64,000 nucleotides of DNA from Pseudorhodoferax sp. Leaf267. GTDB lineage: Bacteria; Pseudomonadota; Gammaproteobacteria; Burkholderiales; Burkholderiaceae_C. The stretch lies in the NCBI RefSeq assembly GCF_001422405.1, contig NZ_LMMV01000022.1:403220-467219 (forward strand). Reading direction: 5' to 3'. The position numbers were made by a program, and so were the translations under genes. The notes beneath the pieces are model-generated. The model was given only the letters and a program-made list of their open reading frames with translations. It ran no database searches and was not told the origin of the DNA. Shown here one piece after another: positions 47,877 through 57,097 of the stretch. How positions within the stretch are numbered: position 1 is the stretch's first letter; each line of letters opens with the position of its first letter.

Positions 47877-48653
47877 ATGAAGATCCTCATTTGCAATGAC
47901 GACGGTTACCAGGCTCCTGGCGTCGCGGCTCTGTACGAAGCGCTGAAGGATGTGGCCGAAGTCGAGGTCATCGCGCCCGAGCAGAACAACAGTGCCAAAT
48001 CCAACGCGCTGACGCTGCACGCGCCGCTATACGTGCACCAGTCGTCCAACGGCTTTCGCTATGTCAACGGCACACCGGCCGACTGCATGCACATCGCGCT
48101 CACAGGGCTGCTGGGTTACCGGCCCGACCTCGTGGTCTCCGGCATCAACAACGGTGCCAACATGGGCGACGACACCATCTACTCCGGCACCGTTGGCGCC
48201 GCGATGGAGGCCTACCTGTTCGGCATTCCCGCCATTGCGTTCTCGCAGACGGAGAAAGGTTGGCAGCACCTGGACGCAGCCGGCGCGACCGCGCGCGCGC
48301 TGGTCGAACAGCTGATCCGCCAACGTGTGATCGACGGCACGCCGTGGTTGCTCAACGTGAACATTCCGAATCTGCCGTTCGACCAGTTGAAGCCGGCCAA
48401 GGTGTGCCGGCTCGGGCGCCGGCATGCGGCCGAACGCGTCATCACCATGGACAGCCCGCGTGGCGAGACCATGTACTGGATCGGCGGCGCGGGTGCTGCC
48501 AAAGACGGCGCCGAGGGCACGGACTTCCACGCCGCACTCCAGGGCCACGTGACGATCACGCCGCTGCAGGTGGACCTGACGGATCATCCGCGCCTGGCCC
48601 ACTGGGCCGAGGTGGCGTCCGGCGTGTCGGCATCGGACGCGCCTGCCGGCTGA
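47877..48653 (+). CDS. surE: 5'/3'-nucleotidase SurE
   Basis: A 258-aa survival protein: metal-binding MKILICNDDGYQAPGVAALY at the N-terminus, PEQNNSAKSNALTL (~35-48), RYVNGTPADCMHIALTGLLG (~62-81) and VVSGINNGANMGDDTIYSGT (~87-106). It dephosphorylates nucleoside 5'/3'-monophosphates. First gene of surE-pcm-nlpD-rpoS; a TACAATG element (47850-47856) lies 20 bp before the ATG. The stop overlaps pcm (TGATG). Confidence 0.96.
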   Translation: MKILICNDDGYQAPGVAALYEALKDVAEVEVIAPEQNNSAKSNALTLHAPLYVHQSSNGFRYVNGTPADCMHIALTGLLGYRPDLVVSGINNGANMGDDTIYSGTVGAAMEAYLFGIPAIAFSQTEKGWQHLDAAGATARALVEQLIRQRVIDGTPWLLNVNIPNLPFDQLKPAKVCRLGRRHAAERVITMDSPRGETMYWIGGAGAAKDGAEGTDFHAALQGHVTITPLQVDLTDHPRLAHWAEVASGVSASDAPAG

Positions 48654-49423
48654 TGGCCACGCGTCCGAGCTTTCCCGCAAAGCTGGCCACCGCCCCCGGC
48701 GCTGCGCCCGGCAGACCCACATCCGCGACAACGCGGCCCGCCGCGGCCCCAGCGCCGGTCGCTGCGGCCAGGGCGGACTTCGGTGCTCTGCGCGCGCGCC
48801 TCGTGCGCCGGCTTGCGGCCGCTGGCGTGCAGTCGCCGGCGGTGCTGCAGGCGATGGGCACGGTGGAGCGTGACCGCTTCGTCGACAGTGCCCTGGTCGC
48901 GCAGGCCTACGAAGACACCAGCCTTCCGATCGGCCTGGGCCAGACCATCTCCAAACCGACGGTGGTCGCGCGCATGTGCGAACTCATGCTGGGCGCCGAT
49001 CTGGCGCGCGAGGGCAGGCCGGCCCGGGTGCTGGAGATCGGCACCGGCTGCGGCTACCAGGCCGCCGTCCTGTCGCTGCTGGCACGCGAGGTCTACAGCA
49101 TCGAGCGGCTGCGTGGCCTGCATGAAAAGGCGCGCGAGAACCTGCGCCCGTTTCGCTTGGCCAACGTGCACCTGTTGTTCGGCGACGGCATGGCGGGCTA
49201 TGCCAAGGGCGCGCCCTATGCCGCGATCATTGCCGCGGCCGGCGGCGAGGCCGTGCCGCAAAGCTGGCTGGACCAGCTCGCCGTGGGTGGCCGCCTGGTC
49301 GCTCCGGTCGCAGGCCAGGGCGGCCAGCAGGCGCTCGTCGTGATCGATCGGACAGCCCAAGGCTTGCGTCAGCAGCAGCTCGAGGCCGTGCACTTTGTCC
49401 CTCTAAAATCCGGCATTGCTTGA
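48653..49423 (+). CDS. pcm: Protein-L-isoaspartate O-methyltransferase
   Basis: A 256-aa PCMT repairing isoaspartyl residues. An unusual Pro/Ala/Thr-rich N-terminal extension (~1-40) precedes the enzyme, which carries DTSLPIGLGQTISKPTVVAR (~92-111), the SAM motif RVLEIGTGCGYQAAVLSLLA (~122-141) and the C-terminal LVAPVAGQGGQQ. The start overlaps surE. The extension adds ~40 residues over typical ~210-aa enzymes; an internal start is possible but none has a better context. Confidence 0.95.
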   Translation: MATRPSFPAKLATAPGAAPGRPTSATTRPAAAPAPVAAARADFGALRARLVRRLAAAGVQSPAVLQAMGTVERDRFVDSALVAQAYEDTSLPIGLGQTISKPTVVARMCELMLGADLAREGRPARVLEIGTGCGYQAAVLSLLAREVYSIERLRGLHEKARENLRPFRLANVHLLFGDGMAGYAKGAPYAAIIAAAGGEAVPQSWLDQLAVGGRLVAPVAGQGGQQALVVIDRTAQGLRQQQLEAVHFVPLKSGIA

Positions 49424-49436
49424 AGGGAGTCTGTTC

Positions 49437-50384
49437 ATGGATGTGTTGAAGGTTCGGCGGTGGCACACGGTGTTGGCACTGGTAGCGGTGCTGGCATTGG
49501 GTGCATGCGCGAGCCGCAACACCCCCGTGCGTGGCGCACCGGTCGAAAGCCGTGGCACGAGCGTGGGTGAGAACTTGGGAACTGCGCCGGCCGAAGCGCC
49601 GCGGCCGGTGGATCCAAATGCCGGAAAGCCCGGTTACTACACGGTCAAGCCTGGCGACACCTTGATCCGCATCGGATTGGACACGGGCCAGAACTGGCGC
49701 GACATCGCACGCTGGAATGCGATGGAGAATCCCAACCTGATCGAGGTCGGGCAGGCCTTGCGTGTCACGCCACCGCCGGCCAGCAGCGTGGCAGCGGCCG
49801 AAGGCGGTGTGCTCACGCGGCCGGTGGCCCCAGCGAGTGCGGCGGCCCCCACGCCGCTCGGACCGGCGGGGGCTTCGAGTGCGCCCAGGCCTGGCACGAC
49901 GGTCGCGACGGCACCTGTCGCTCCGCCGCCGGCGCCGGTCGCCAGCGCAGTGCCTGCACCAGCGCCGATGGCACCGCCAGTGGCAGCGCCCAGCGGTGGT
50001 GACGGCGACGACATGGCCTTCATCTGGCCGACCAGCGGCAACATGATCAGCGGCTTTGATGAAGTCAAGAACAAGGGCGTCGACCTGGCCGGCAGGGCTG
50101 GCGATGCGGTGCTGGCGGCCGCGGACGGCAAGGTGGTCTACGCCGGTGCCGGCCTGCGTGGCTACGGCAATCTGGTGATCCTCAAGCACAACAACACGTA
50201 CCTGACCGCTTACGCGCACAACCAGACCTTGCTCGTGAAGGAAGACCAAACGGTGCGCAAGGGCCAGAAGGTGGCGGAGATGGGCAGCAGCGATGCCGAC
50301 CGCGTCAAGCTGCATTTCGAGATCCGGCGGCAGGGCAAGCCCGTCGATCCCATGAAGTACCTGCCGGCTCGGCCAGCCCCATGA
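49437..50384 (+). CDS. nlpD: Lipoprotein activator NlpD (LysM and degenerate M23 domain)
   Basis: A 315-aa lipoprotein: signal peptide with lipobox LGAC (Cys ~24), a LysM peptidoglycan-binding domain ([20 protein letters not shown], ~62-81), a Pro/Ala/Val-rich linker (~115-185) and a C-terminal M23/LytM domain. In that domain the metal ligands are incomplete (NKGVD in place of HxGxD; KLHFEIR lacks the first His of HxH). As in E. coli NlpD it should therefore activate an amidase (AmiC-type) rather than cut peptidoglycan itself. A good AAGGGAG site precedes the ATG. rpoS overlaps its end, and rpoS promoters often lie inside nlpD. Confidence 0.94.
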   Translation: MDVLKVRRWHTVLALVAVLALGACASRNTPVRGAPVESRGTSVGENLGTAPAEAPRPVDPNAGKPGYYTVKPGDTLIRIGLDTGQNWRDIARWNAMENPNLIEVGQALRVTPPPASSVAAAEGGVLTRPVAPASAAAPTPLGPAGASSAPRPGTTVATAPVAPPPAPVASAVPAPAPMAPPVAAPSGGDGDDMAFIWPTSGNMISGFDEVKNKGVDLAGRAGDAVLAAADGKVVYAGAGLRGYGNLVILKHNNTYLTAYAHNQTLLVKEDQTVRKGQKVAEMGSSDADRVKLHFEIRRQGKPVDPMKYLPARPAP

Positions 50385-51361
50385 AAAAGCGCAACGCATC
50401 CAGCAATCCCGAACGGGTGGATGCGTTGAGAGCGGCTGCGGACACCGAAGCGTCCGACACCACTTCCGCGCCGCGCGACATCCCTCTGGATGGCCTCGCT
50501 GCGGACGGCGAGTCCAGCGACATCCTCACGCTGTATCTGCGCGACGTGCGCCGCACCGCGTTGTTCACAGCGGACGAGGAATTCGAGGTCGCCACGCGGG
50601 CCCGGGCCGGCGACTTCGAAGCGCGCCAGTCCATGATCGAGCACAACCTGCGGCTCGTCGTCAGCATCGCCAAGAACTACCTGGGCCGCGGCGTGCACCT
50701 GAGCGACTTGATCGAGGAGGGTAACCTCGGGCTGATGCACGCGATCGACAAGTTCGAGCCCGAGCGCGGCTTTCGTTTCTCCACGTACGCGACCTGGTGG
50801 ATCCGGCAGTCGGTCGAGCGTGCCGTCATGAACCAAGGCCGCGTGATCCGCCTGCCGGTGCATGTGGTGCGCGAACTGCAGCAGGTGCTGCGGGCGCGCC
50901 GCACGCTGGAGAACGATTCCGCATTTCAGGCCATCCGACCCGACGGCGTTCGCGTGGACGATGTGGCCTCGCTGCTGGGGCGAGAGGTGCAGGAGGTTGC
51001 CGACCTGCTGGCCCTGGCGGAAACGCCACGCTCGCTGGACGCCACACTGGATCGTTCCGACGACGGCGGCACTTTGGCCGACACGCTGACCGACGACCAG
51101 ACCGCCGATCCTTCCAGCGTGACGCAGGCGCACGAGGTCGAACAGCTGCTGGAAGTCTGGATCGGCACATTGTCCGCACGTGAGCGCGAGGTGCTGGACG
51201 GGCGGTTCGGCCTGCACGATCGCGAGCCCGAGACGCTAGACACACTAAGCGAGCGCCTGGGCCTGACGCGCGAGCGTGTGCGGCAGATCCAGAACGAGGC
51301 CTTGCGCAAACTCAAGCAGCACCTCGGCCGCAACGGCGTGGGCAAGGACGCGCTGCTGTAG
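50381..51361 (+). CDS. rpoS: RNA polymerase sigma factor RpoS
   Basis: A 326-aa stationary-phase/general-stress sigma factor. Region 1.2 begins [20 protein letters not shown] (~47-66). Region 2 contains [20 protein letters not shown] and the -10 recognition helix [20 protein letters not shown] (~130-149). Region 3 ([15 protein letters not shown]) and region 4 with the -35 HTH ([20 protein letters not shown]) follow. RpoS rather than RpoD is indicated by the short length without region 1.1/non-conserved region and by the surE-pcm-nlpD context. The ATG overlaps the nlpD stop by 4 bp. Confidence 0.96.
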   Translation: MKKRNASSNPERVDALRAAADTEASDTTSAPRDIPLDGLAADGESSDILTLYLRDVRRTALFTADEEFEVATRARAGDFEARQSMIEHNLRLVVSIAKNYLGRGVHLSDLIEEGNLGLMHAIDKFEPERGFRFSTYATWWIRQSVERAVMNQGRVIRLPVHVVRELQQVLRARRTLENDSAFQAIRPDGVRVDDVASLLGREVQEVADLLALAETPRSLDATLDRSDDGGTLADTLTDDQTADPSSVTQAHEVEQLLEVWIGTLSAREREVLDGRFGLHDREPETLDTLSERLGLTRERVRQIQNEALRKLKQHLGRNGVGKDALL

Positions 51362-51400
51362 CTGGGAAGGCGGCCTTGCCCGCCCTGAGACAATCCAGGC

Positions 51401-52801
51401 ATGACAGAAGATGCCTCGATGCCCCCTGATGAATCCGTGAGTCCCTGGTTGGACGTCGTCTCCCTCGACCTCGAAGCCCAGGGTGTGGCCCGTCGCGCCG
51501 ACGGCAAGGTCGTGTTCATCGAAGGCGCGCTGCCGTTCGAGCAGGTCGGCGCCAACGTGTACCGCAAGAAGAACCAGTTCGAGCAGGCGACGCTCCTCAG
51601 CATCCGCCGCGAATCCTCGCAACGCGTGCGGCCGGCCTGCCCACATTTCGGCCTGCACGAAGGTGCCTGCGGCGGCTGCAAGATGCAGCACCTGCATGTA
51701 TCGGCCCAGGTCGCCGTGAAGCAGCGCGTCCTGGAGGACAACCTGTGGCACCTGGGCAAGGTCCGCCCCGAGACCATGTTGCGCCCGATCGAAGGCCCGG
51801 CCTGGGGCTACCGCGACCGCGGCCGTCTGTCGGTTCGCTACGTGCGCAAGAAGGGCGAGGTGCTGGTGGGCTTCCATGAGCGCAAGAGCCGCTACGTGGC
51901 CGACATGCGCGAATGCCGCGTGCTGGCGCCGCATGTGAGTGCTTTGCTGCTTCCGCTGCGGGCGTTGATCGGTGGCATGGACGCGCGCGAGACGCTGCCG
52001 CAGATCGAGCTGGCCGTGGGTGACGACGTCACGGCGATGGTGCTGCGCCACATGGAGCCGCTGAGCGCTTCCGACCTGGCGCAACTGCGCAGCTTCGGGC
52101 AGACGCACGGCGTGCAATGGTGGCTGCAGCCCAAGGGCCCGGACACCGTGCACCTGCTCGACGAGGGTGGGCGCCCTCTGCGCTACAGCTTGCCCGAATA
52201 CGGCATCGTGATGCCGTTCCGGCCGACGGACTTCACGCAGGTCAACGCACACATCAACCGCGTGCTCGTGCACCGGGCCCTGCGCCTGTTGGATGTACTG
52301 CCGCACGAGCGCGTGATCGACTGGTTCTGCGGCCTGGGCAACTTCAGCCTGCCGCTGGCGACCTGTGCACGCGAGGTGCTCGGCGTGGAGGGCAGCGAGA
52401 CGCTGGTCGCGCGCTCACGCGAGAACTACAAGGTCAACGCCGGCCAGCGCGGCGTGTTCGGTCCGTTGGCGCCGACCCGCTTTGCCGCGCGCAACCTGTT
52501 CGAGATGACGCCGGAACAGCTCGTAGCCGACGGCCGGGCCGACAAATGGCTGGTCGACCCGCCGCGCGAGGGGGCGCACGCGCTGGTGCAGGCCTTGGCC
52601 GCGTTGCACGCCGGAGCGGCCCATGCGGACTGGGCGGCGCCGACCCGCATCGTCTACGTCAGTTGTAACCCGGCGACCTTGGCGCGCGATGCGGCCGTGC
52701 TGGTGCACGAGGCGGGCTATCGCTGCGTGGCAGCCGGCGCGGTCAACATGTTCCCGCACACGGCCCACGTGGAGAGCATCGCGCAGTTCGAGCGCGCGTG
52801 A
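51401..52801 (+). CDS. rlmD: 23S rRNA (uracil-5-)-methyltransferase RlmD/RumA family
   Basis: A 466-aa RNA m5U methyltransferase. An N-terminal TRAM-like domain ([20 protein letters not shown]) is followed by 4Fe-4S ligands [20 protein letters not shown] (~76-95). The Rossmann domain has [20 protein letters not shown] (~306-325), and the catalytic nucleophile is in [13 protein letters not shown] (~421-433). RlmD (U1939) is the best guess over RlmC/TrmA, given the Fe-S cysteines and TRAM domain. Start at ATG 51401 (a GACAATC element 6 bp upstream hints at a leaderless mRNA) or ATG 51419. Confidence 0.93.
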   Translation: MTEDASMPPDESVSPWLDVVSLDLEAQGVARRADGKVVFIEGALPFEQVGANVYRKKNQFEQATLLSIRRESSQRVRPACPHFGLHEGACGGCKMQHLHVSAQVAVKQRVLEDNLWHLGKVRPETMLRPIEGPAWGYRDRGRLSVRYVRKKGEVLVGFHERKSRYVADMRECRVLAPHVSALLLPLRALIGGMDARETLPQIELAVGDDVTAMVLRHMEPLSASDLAQLRSFGQTHGVQWWLQPKGPDTVHLLDEGGRPLRYSLPEYGIVMPFRPTDFTQVNAHINRVLVHRALRLLDVLPHERVIDWFCGLGNFSLPLATCAREVLGVEGSETLVARSRENYKVNAGQRGVFGPLAPTRFAARNLFEMTPEQLVADGRADKWLVDPPREGAHALVQALAALHAGAAHADWAAPTRIVYVSCNPATLARDAAVLVHEAGYRCVAAGAVNMFPHTAHVESIAQFERA

Positions 52802-52807
52802 GCCCGA

Positions 52808-53179
52808 TCAGGACCCGCGCGTGCCGCTGCGGCGCTCGCGGGGTTCGGGGGCTGCCTTTTCTGGCGTGCTGGCGACGGACTCTTCACGCTCCTCCGTCTT
52901 CTGGACCGGTGCCGCGATCACGGCCTGCACGCCTTCGATCTTGTTGTCGCGCATGTACTGGTCCATGTCCTTCCAGCCCGTGAAGATGGCTGCACGAGGC
53001 GCTTTCGGATTCAACGCATAGCAGTCCTCCAGCGCGCGCAGGGCGTGGCGGCAGCCGCCGCCTGTCGCCTTGGCATCGGCCTCGCGCTGCACAGCCTTGG
53101 GGTCGGGATAGATGCCCGGGATCTCGCAGCCGGCCAGCAGCAGGGCGATGGTGACGATGGCGAAGGTGCGAACGTGCAT
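52808..53179 (-). CDS. Small lipoprotein of unknown function
   Basis: A 123-aa protein with a lipoprotein signal (MHVRTFAIVTIALLLAGCEI; lipobox LAGC, Cys 18). A short conserved-looking domain with two further cysteines (GGGCRHALRALEDCYALNPK, ~41-60) and GWKDMDQYMRDNKIEGV follows, then a charged Glu/Pro/Arg-rich tail. I do not recognise the family. The two-cysteine helix resembles small CHCH-like or Sel1-like motifs, but that is not enough to assign. It lies convergent to rlmD (6 bp apart) and downstream of the BI-1 gene, separated by a terminator. Confidence 0.75.
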   Translation of the reverse strand: MHVRTFAIVTIALLLAGCEIPGIYPDPKAVQREADAKATGGGCRHALRALEDCYALNPKAPRAAIFTGWKDMDQYMRDNKIEGVQAVIAAPVQKTEEREESVASTPEKAAPEPRERRSGTRGS

Positions 53180-53251
53180 GGCAGTGGTGTGGAAGGCTAT
53201 ATGTCCATTATCGGCAGCAAGGGCCGATGTATGAGCGTTAGTTCTGCGCAC

Positions 53252-53279
53252 AAATGACAAAGGCCCCGAAGGGCCCTTG
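53252..53279 (-). terminator. Intrinsic terminator after the BI-1 family gene
   Basis: On the minus strand the stem AAGGGCCC-TTCG-GGGCCTTT with a stable TTCG tetraloop is followed by GTCATTT, 25-50 bp past the stop of the BAX-inhibitor-1 family gene. Confidence 0.75.
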
Positions 53280-53304
53280 TAGATCGCCGAGTGGCGCGTG
53301 TCGA

Positions 53305-54003
53305 TCAGTCGCGCTCGCCGCCCATGATGCCCAGCAGGGCCAGCAGGCTCTGGAACACGTTGAACATGTCCAGGTACAGGGCCAGCGTGGCGCTGATGTA
53401 GTTGGTCTCGCCGCCGTCCATGATGCGCTTGAGGTCGTACAGCATGAACGCGCTGAAGATGCCGATCGCCGCGAACGACAGGGCCATCATGCCTGCCGTG
53501 GAGCCGACAAATACGTTGATGATGCCGCCCACCATCAGCACGATGGCGCCGACGAACAGCCACTTGCCCATGGAAGAGAGGTCACGCTTGATCACGGTGG
53601 CCAGGCTGGCCATGGCCAGGAACACGCCGGCCGTGCCGCCGAACGCGGTCATGATCAACTCGGACCCGTTCTTGAAACCCAGCACCATTGCCAGCATGCG
53701 CGACAGCATCAAGCCCATGAAGAACGTGAAGGCCAGCAGCACGGGGACGCCGGCTGCGGAGTTCTTGGTCTTCTCGATGGCGAACATGAAGCCGAATGCG
53801 CCGCCCAGGAACACGATCAGGCCGAGTCCGCCCGTCAGCGAGGCGGTGATGCCGGTGCTCACGCCGACCCAGGCGCCAAGGACGGTCGGCAGCAGGCTGA
53901 GCGCGAGCAGCCAGTAGGTGTTACGCAGCACTTTATTGCGCTGCTCTTGCGAAACGACGTACCCGTAGCCAGAGGCGTCGTAGGTGCGTACTTGATCGGT
54001 CAT
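53305..54003 (-). CDS. Bax inhibitor-1 / YccA family membrane protein
   Basis: A 232-aa protein with seven predicted transmembrane segments and BI-1/YccA landmarks: an N-terminal RNKVLRNTYWLLALSLLPTV, FMFAIEKTKNS, TAFGGTAGVFLAMASLATVI (~120-139) and the C-terminal YDLKRIMDGGETNYISATLA (~195-214) holding the conserved Asp residues near the pore. Members interact with FtsH (YccA) or act as pH-gated Ca2+ leak channels; the role here is not shown. The start has an AAGGAG ribosome-binding site. Confidence 0.94.
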   Translation of the reverse strand: MTDQVRTYDASGYGYVVSQEQRNKVLRNTYWLLALSLLPTVLGAWVGVSTGITASLTGGLGLIVFLGGAFGFMFAIEKTKNSAAGVPVLLAFTFFMGLMLSRMLAMVLGFKNGSELIMTAFGGTAGVFLAMASLATVIKRDLSSMGKWLFVGAIVLMVGGIINVFVGSTAGMMALSFAAIGIFSAFMLYDLKRIMDGGETNYISATLALYLDMFNVFQSLLALLGIMGGERD

Positions 54004-54183
54004 GTAGAACTCCTTCTTTGTCACAGGGACAGATGCGGAAATTCTAGGGTGATTCAAGTGCGGAGCCGAAATATCACGAATGGCCTTACCTAATTTCCGT
54101 GGGGGATATCGGCCGGGCCCGCAGGTTCGGCGGCGAGGGGCAGCGTTTATGCTCCACGCCCATCCATCTTTTCCAATTTCGTC

Positions 54184-54591
54184 ATGAAAACCAAGTCCTT
54201 TCTGGAACTCGCCGACCTGAAATCGATTGCCGCCGCAGCCGAGGCCGAGGCAACGAAGAATTCCTGGGCCGTCACAATCGCGATCGTGGATGACGGTGGC
54301 CATCTGCTGTGGTTGCAACGCCTGGACGGCGCGCCCGCGATCTCGGCCCATATCGCGCCTGCCAAGGCCAACACGGCTGCCCTGGGGCGGCGTGACAGCA
54401 AGGTCTACGAAGACATCGTCAACGGTGGCCGCACGGCATTCCTCAGCGCGCCGGACCTCAAGGGCCTGCTCGAAGGCGGTGTGGCCATCATGAAGGACGG
54501 CCACTGCATCGGCGCTGTGGGCGTCAGCGGCGTCAAGTCGACCGAAGACGCGCAGATCGCACGCGCAGGAATCGCGGCGATCGGCCTGTAA
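54184..54591 (+). CDS. GlcG/HbpS family heme-binding-like protein
   Basis: A 135-aa DUF336/GlcG/HbpS-fold protein: LADLKSIAAAAEAEATKNSW (~9-28), VTIAIVDDGGHLLWLQRLDG (~30-49), the helix AKANTAALGRRDSK, and the C-terminal GVAIMKDGHCIGAVGVSG plus AQIARAGIAAI. Proteins of this fold bind heme or cobalamin or sit in glycolate operons (glcG). It has no signal peptide. It stands alone between a BI-1 gene (-) and a haem-uptake block (-), with its own terminator; a haem link is suggestive only. Confidence 0.9.
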   Translation: MKTKSFLELADLKSIAAAAEAEATKNSWAVTIAIVDDGGHLLWLQRLDGAPAISAHIAPAKANTAALGRRDSKVYEDIVNGGRTAFLSAPDLKGLLEGGVAIMKDGHCIGAVGVSGVKSTEDAQIARAGIAAIGL

Positions 54592-54610
54592 GGCATTCGC
54601 CCAAACGACA

Positions 54611-54637
54611 AAGCCGGCTCCTGGGCCGGCTTTCGTC
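54611..54637 (+). terminator. Intrinsic terminator after the GlcG/HbpS gene
   Basis: Stem AAGCCGGC/GCCGGCTT with a 6-nt loop followed by TCGTC, 20 bp past the stop; the T-tract is short. Confidence 0.7.
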
Positions 54638-54739
54638 ATGGTGCGTGGGAAAAAAGCTTGGCTAGTCGGGCAAGCCCGTTGGCTAGCAAAAACGACCCTT
54701 GCAGACTGAGATCAGTCTTGAGTCGCCCCACGATGAAAC

Positions 54740-54955
54740 TTATTTGGTCAGGATCAGCTTGCCGAGTTTGGTGGTTTGCAGTCGGTAAGTGGACCCGTTG
54801 TGCTTGATCTCCACGGCCTTGTGGCCGCGCAGCAATTCGTTGCTGTCGACTGAGAGAGCGTCGACAGCCGCACGATGGGCCAGGCCTGAAGCCTGGAATC
54901 GCTGCATGGCAGCGCCGGCGCCTGTCGACATCAGAGAGTGGGTGGCAGCGTACAT
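54740..54955 (-). CDS. hemP: Hemin uptake protein HemP
   Basis: A 71-aa HemP. The conserved C-terminal motif is present (VDSNELLRGHKAVEIKHNGS ~34-53, then YRLQTTKLGKLILTK). The HemP family is associated with Fur-regulated haem uptake and in Burkholderia is needed for haem utilisation. It lies downstream of exbD but has its own promoter with an overlapping Fur box at 54990-55018. Downstream (54641-54739) there are two small inverted repeats, one near 54703-54718, that could end the transcript; otherwise nothing. Confidence 0.93.
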   Translation of the reverse strand: MYAATHSLMSTGAGAAMQRFQASGLAHRAAVDALSVDSNELLRGHKAVEIKHNGSTYRLQTTKLGKLILTK

Positions 54956-54989
54956 GGTGTGAATTCCTCGAATCAGCTTGCGATGGATT

Positions 54990-55018
54990 AATGATAATGA
55001 TTCGCAATTGAAAGTCAA
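54990..55018 (-). promoter_or_regulatory. hemP promoter with Fur box
   Basis: On the minus strand: -35 TTGACT (55013-55018), 16-bp spacer, -10 TATCAT (54991-54996). Overlapping them is the Fur-box-like AATTGCGAATCATTATCATT (54990-55009), which matches the NAT-rich 19-bp Fur consensus. The element is 35-63 bp upstream of hemP, so iron-loaded Fur should block polymerase. Confidence 0.8.
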
Positions 55019-55053
55019 GCCATCGTCCACACAATCTCTTCGGCCTCACGAAC

Positions 55054-55464
<411 letters not shown>

Positions 55465-55465
55465 A

Positions 55466-56185
55466 TCAGCTGCCCTTCTTCATCGCCACGACGTTGGCCG
55501 GGCCGTTGGAGCTGGCCACGCGTGCGCCAGTCACGAAGTAGGCGTGCAGGTCGTGCGCGAAGCTGTTCAGCTTGGTCAGAACGAACTTGTTGCCACGGAC
55601 CAGTGCGTTGTATCCCAGCACGGCGGGGATGGCCACGGCCAGGCCCAGCGCGGTCATGATCAGCGCTTCGCCGATGGGGCCGGCCACCTTGTCGATGGTC
55701 GACTGGCCCGACAGCCCGATGGCCAGCAGCGCGTGGTAGATGCCCCAGACCGTGCCGAACAGGCCGACGAACGGCGCCGTCGAGCCCACGGAGGCCAGGA
55801 TGGCCAAGCCGGACTGCACGTGTGCCGTGAAGGCGTCGATGCTGTTGCGCAGCGAGCGCGTCACCCAATCGCTGATGTCCAGGGTGTCGTGCAGGTGGGC
55901 CTTTGTGTTGCGGTGGTGGGCCGTGGCTTCGCGGCCTTCTTCGGCCAGGCGCAGGAAGGGGTTGCTCGGGTCCTTGCCCAGCTTCGACAGGCCGGTAGCG
56001 AAATCTTCGCTGTGCCAAAAGCCTTCGGCCTGGCGAACGTGCTTCTTGTACCGGATGATGTCCAGTGCCTTGATGAGGATGACCATCCAGGACGCCAGGG
56101 ACATGACCAGCAGCAGCACTGCCACGCCCTTGGTCACGATATCCCCCTGGTTCCAGACGTTGGCGAGGCCGAAATGCGATTCCAT
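55466..56185 (-). CDS. exbB: Biopolymer transport protein ExbB
   Basis: A 239-aa inner-membrane MotA/TolQ/ExbB-family protein with three transmembrane segments (GVAVLLLVMSLASWMVILIK near ~17-36; VGSTAPFVGLFGTVWGIYHA ~133-152; EALIMTALGLAVAIPAVLGY ~173-192). The start MESHFGLANVW has a GGAG ribosome-binding site; the longer in-frame version is unlikely. It sits between tonB (22 bp) and exbD (1 bp). Confidence 0.95.
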   Translation of the reverse strand: MESHFGLANVWNQGDIVTKGVAVLLLVMSLASWMVILIKALDIIRYKKHVRQAEGFWHSEDFATGLSKLGKDPSNPFLRLAEEGREATAHHRNTKAHLHDTLDISDWVTRSLRNSIDAFTAHVQSGLAILASVGSTAPFVGLFGTVWGIYHALLAIGLSGQSTIDKVAGPIGEALIMTALGLAVAIPAVLGYNALVRGNKFVLTKLNSFAHDLHAYFVTGARVASSNGPANVVAMKKGS

Positions 56186-56207
56186 GAGTAGCTCCAGAGA
56201 AAAAAGA

Positions 56208-56900
56208 TTATTCGAGAACGAAATTGACGGGTGCTTCGTACCACATGGCCTGGACCACGCCGTTGACCTTGCCGGGGACATAGCGGCACTTCATGACGTA
56301 ATCCGTCGCCGCCCGATCCAAACGTTCGAAGCCGCTGGAGCGCTTGATCTCCACGCGTTCCGGAGTGCCGTCGGTGCCGATCAGCACGCGGACCAGCACC
56401 TTGCCCTGCTCACCCAGTCGACGGCTGATGGCCGGATAGACGGGGCTGGGATTCTGTAAATAGGCGGCGTCGCTGGACGGCAGCTGGATCTGTGGCGGCG
56501 CCGGCGGTGCTGGGGGCGGGGGTGGGGGCGCAGCAGCCACTGGTTGCTCGATCGGCGGCAACGGCGCGGGCGGGGCGATGACGCCGGTCGGCGCGGCCGG
56601 CGCCGGCGTGCGATCAGGGATGGCCATGGGCTGCGGAGGAGGAGGCAGCGTGGGCGCTTTCGGCCGCACGACCGGCTGGCGTGGGGGCACGGGGGGCGCG
56701 GGCGGCGGTGGAGGGGGAGGCGGTGTCGGCTTGGGCGGCTCGATGAGTTGCGACAGGATTTCGACCGGCACGACAACTTCCACGGCGCGCATCAGCAGGC
56801 CGCTTTGCAGCGCCCACAGGGCGGCGGCGTGGAACACCAGCACGCTGCCGCCAATCACGACATTGCGGCTCAGGCCGGGAGAAGAAGAAGAAGTGCTCAT
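56208..56900 (-). CDS. tonB: Energy transducer TonB
   Basis: A 230-aa TonB: a serine-rich N-terminus, a transmembrane anchor (~15-34), an extremely proline-rich periplasmic spacer (~55-150) and a C-terminal domain with SSDAAYLQNPSPVYPAISRR (~144-163), EQGKVLVRVLIGTDGTPERV and SSGFERLDRAA. It couples the inner-membrane proton gradient to outer-membrane siderophore/haem receptors. The start ATG at 56900 begins MSTSSSSPG; the upstream extension lacks a ribosome-binding site. Member of the iron-regulated run bfd-tonB-exbB-exbD-hemP. Confidence 0.95.
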   Translation of the reverse strand: MSTSSSSPGLSRNVVIGGSVLVFHAAALWALQSGLLMRAVEVVVPVEILSQLIEPPKPTPPPPPPPPAPPVPPRQPVVRPKAPTLPPPPQPMAIPDRTPAPAAPTGVIAPPAPLPPIEQPVAAAPPPPPPAPPAPPQIQLPSSDAAYLQNPSPVYPAISRRLGEQGKVLVRVLIGTDGTPERVEIKRSSGFERLDRAATDYVMKCRYVPGKVNGVVQAMWYEAPVNFVLE

Positions 56901-56988
56901 GCCATGGTGAAGAGAAAGGATCCGGTTCGGCAGCCTGGCATGCACCAGGACGCGTGGCCCCATCAACCAGGGCGCAGCGGTCGAGTCG

Positions 56989-57060
56989 TCAGCTGTGGAA
57001 GATCCACCAAGCCGAACCGACGACGAGGATCAGACTGCCGCCCAACGCGAGAAATTCCAT
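56989..57060 (-). CDS. Probable 23-aa single-helix membrane peptide between bfd and tonB
   Basis: An open frame of 23 residues beginning MEFLALGGSLILVVGSAWW and ending IFHS: essentially one hydrophobic transmembrane helix. It has a strong ribosome-binding site (GGAAGG, 7 bp before the ATG) and sits 37 bp after bfd and 88 bp before tonB on the same strand, so it would be expressed with the Fur-regulated iron genes. No family is recognised. It may modulate TonB/ExbB, or simply be a chance hydrophobic frame; the ribosome-binding site and position make me favour a real gene. Confidence 0.55.
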   Translation of the reverse strand: MEFLALGGSLILVVGSAWWIFHS

Positions 57061-57097
57061 GCCCTGCCTTCCATGATGGGAGTGGCGAGCTGGGAAA

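Noticed and set aside
54637..54739. Small inverted and direct repeats (TTGGCTAG twice, AGACTGA/TCAGTCT) downstream of hemP
   Set aside because: Could be a weak hemP terminator, but stems are short and no clear T-tract follows; not enough to call a feature.
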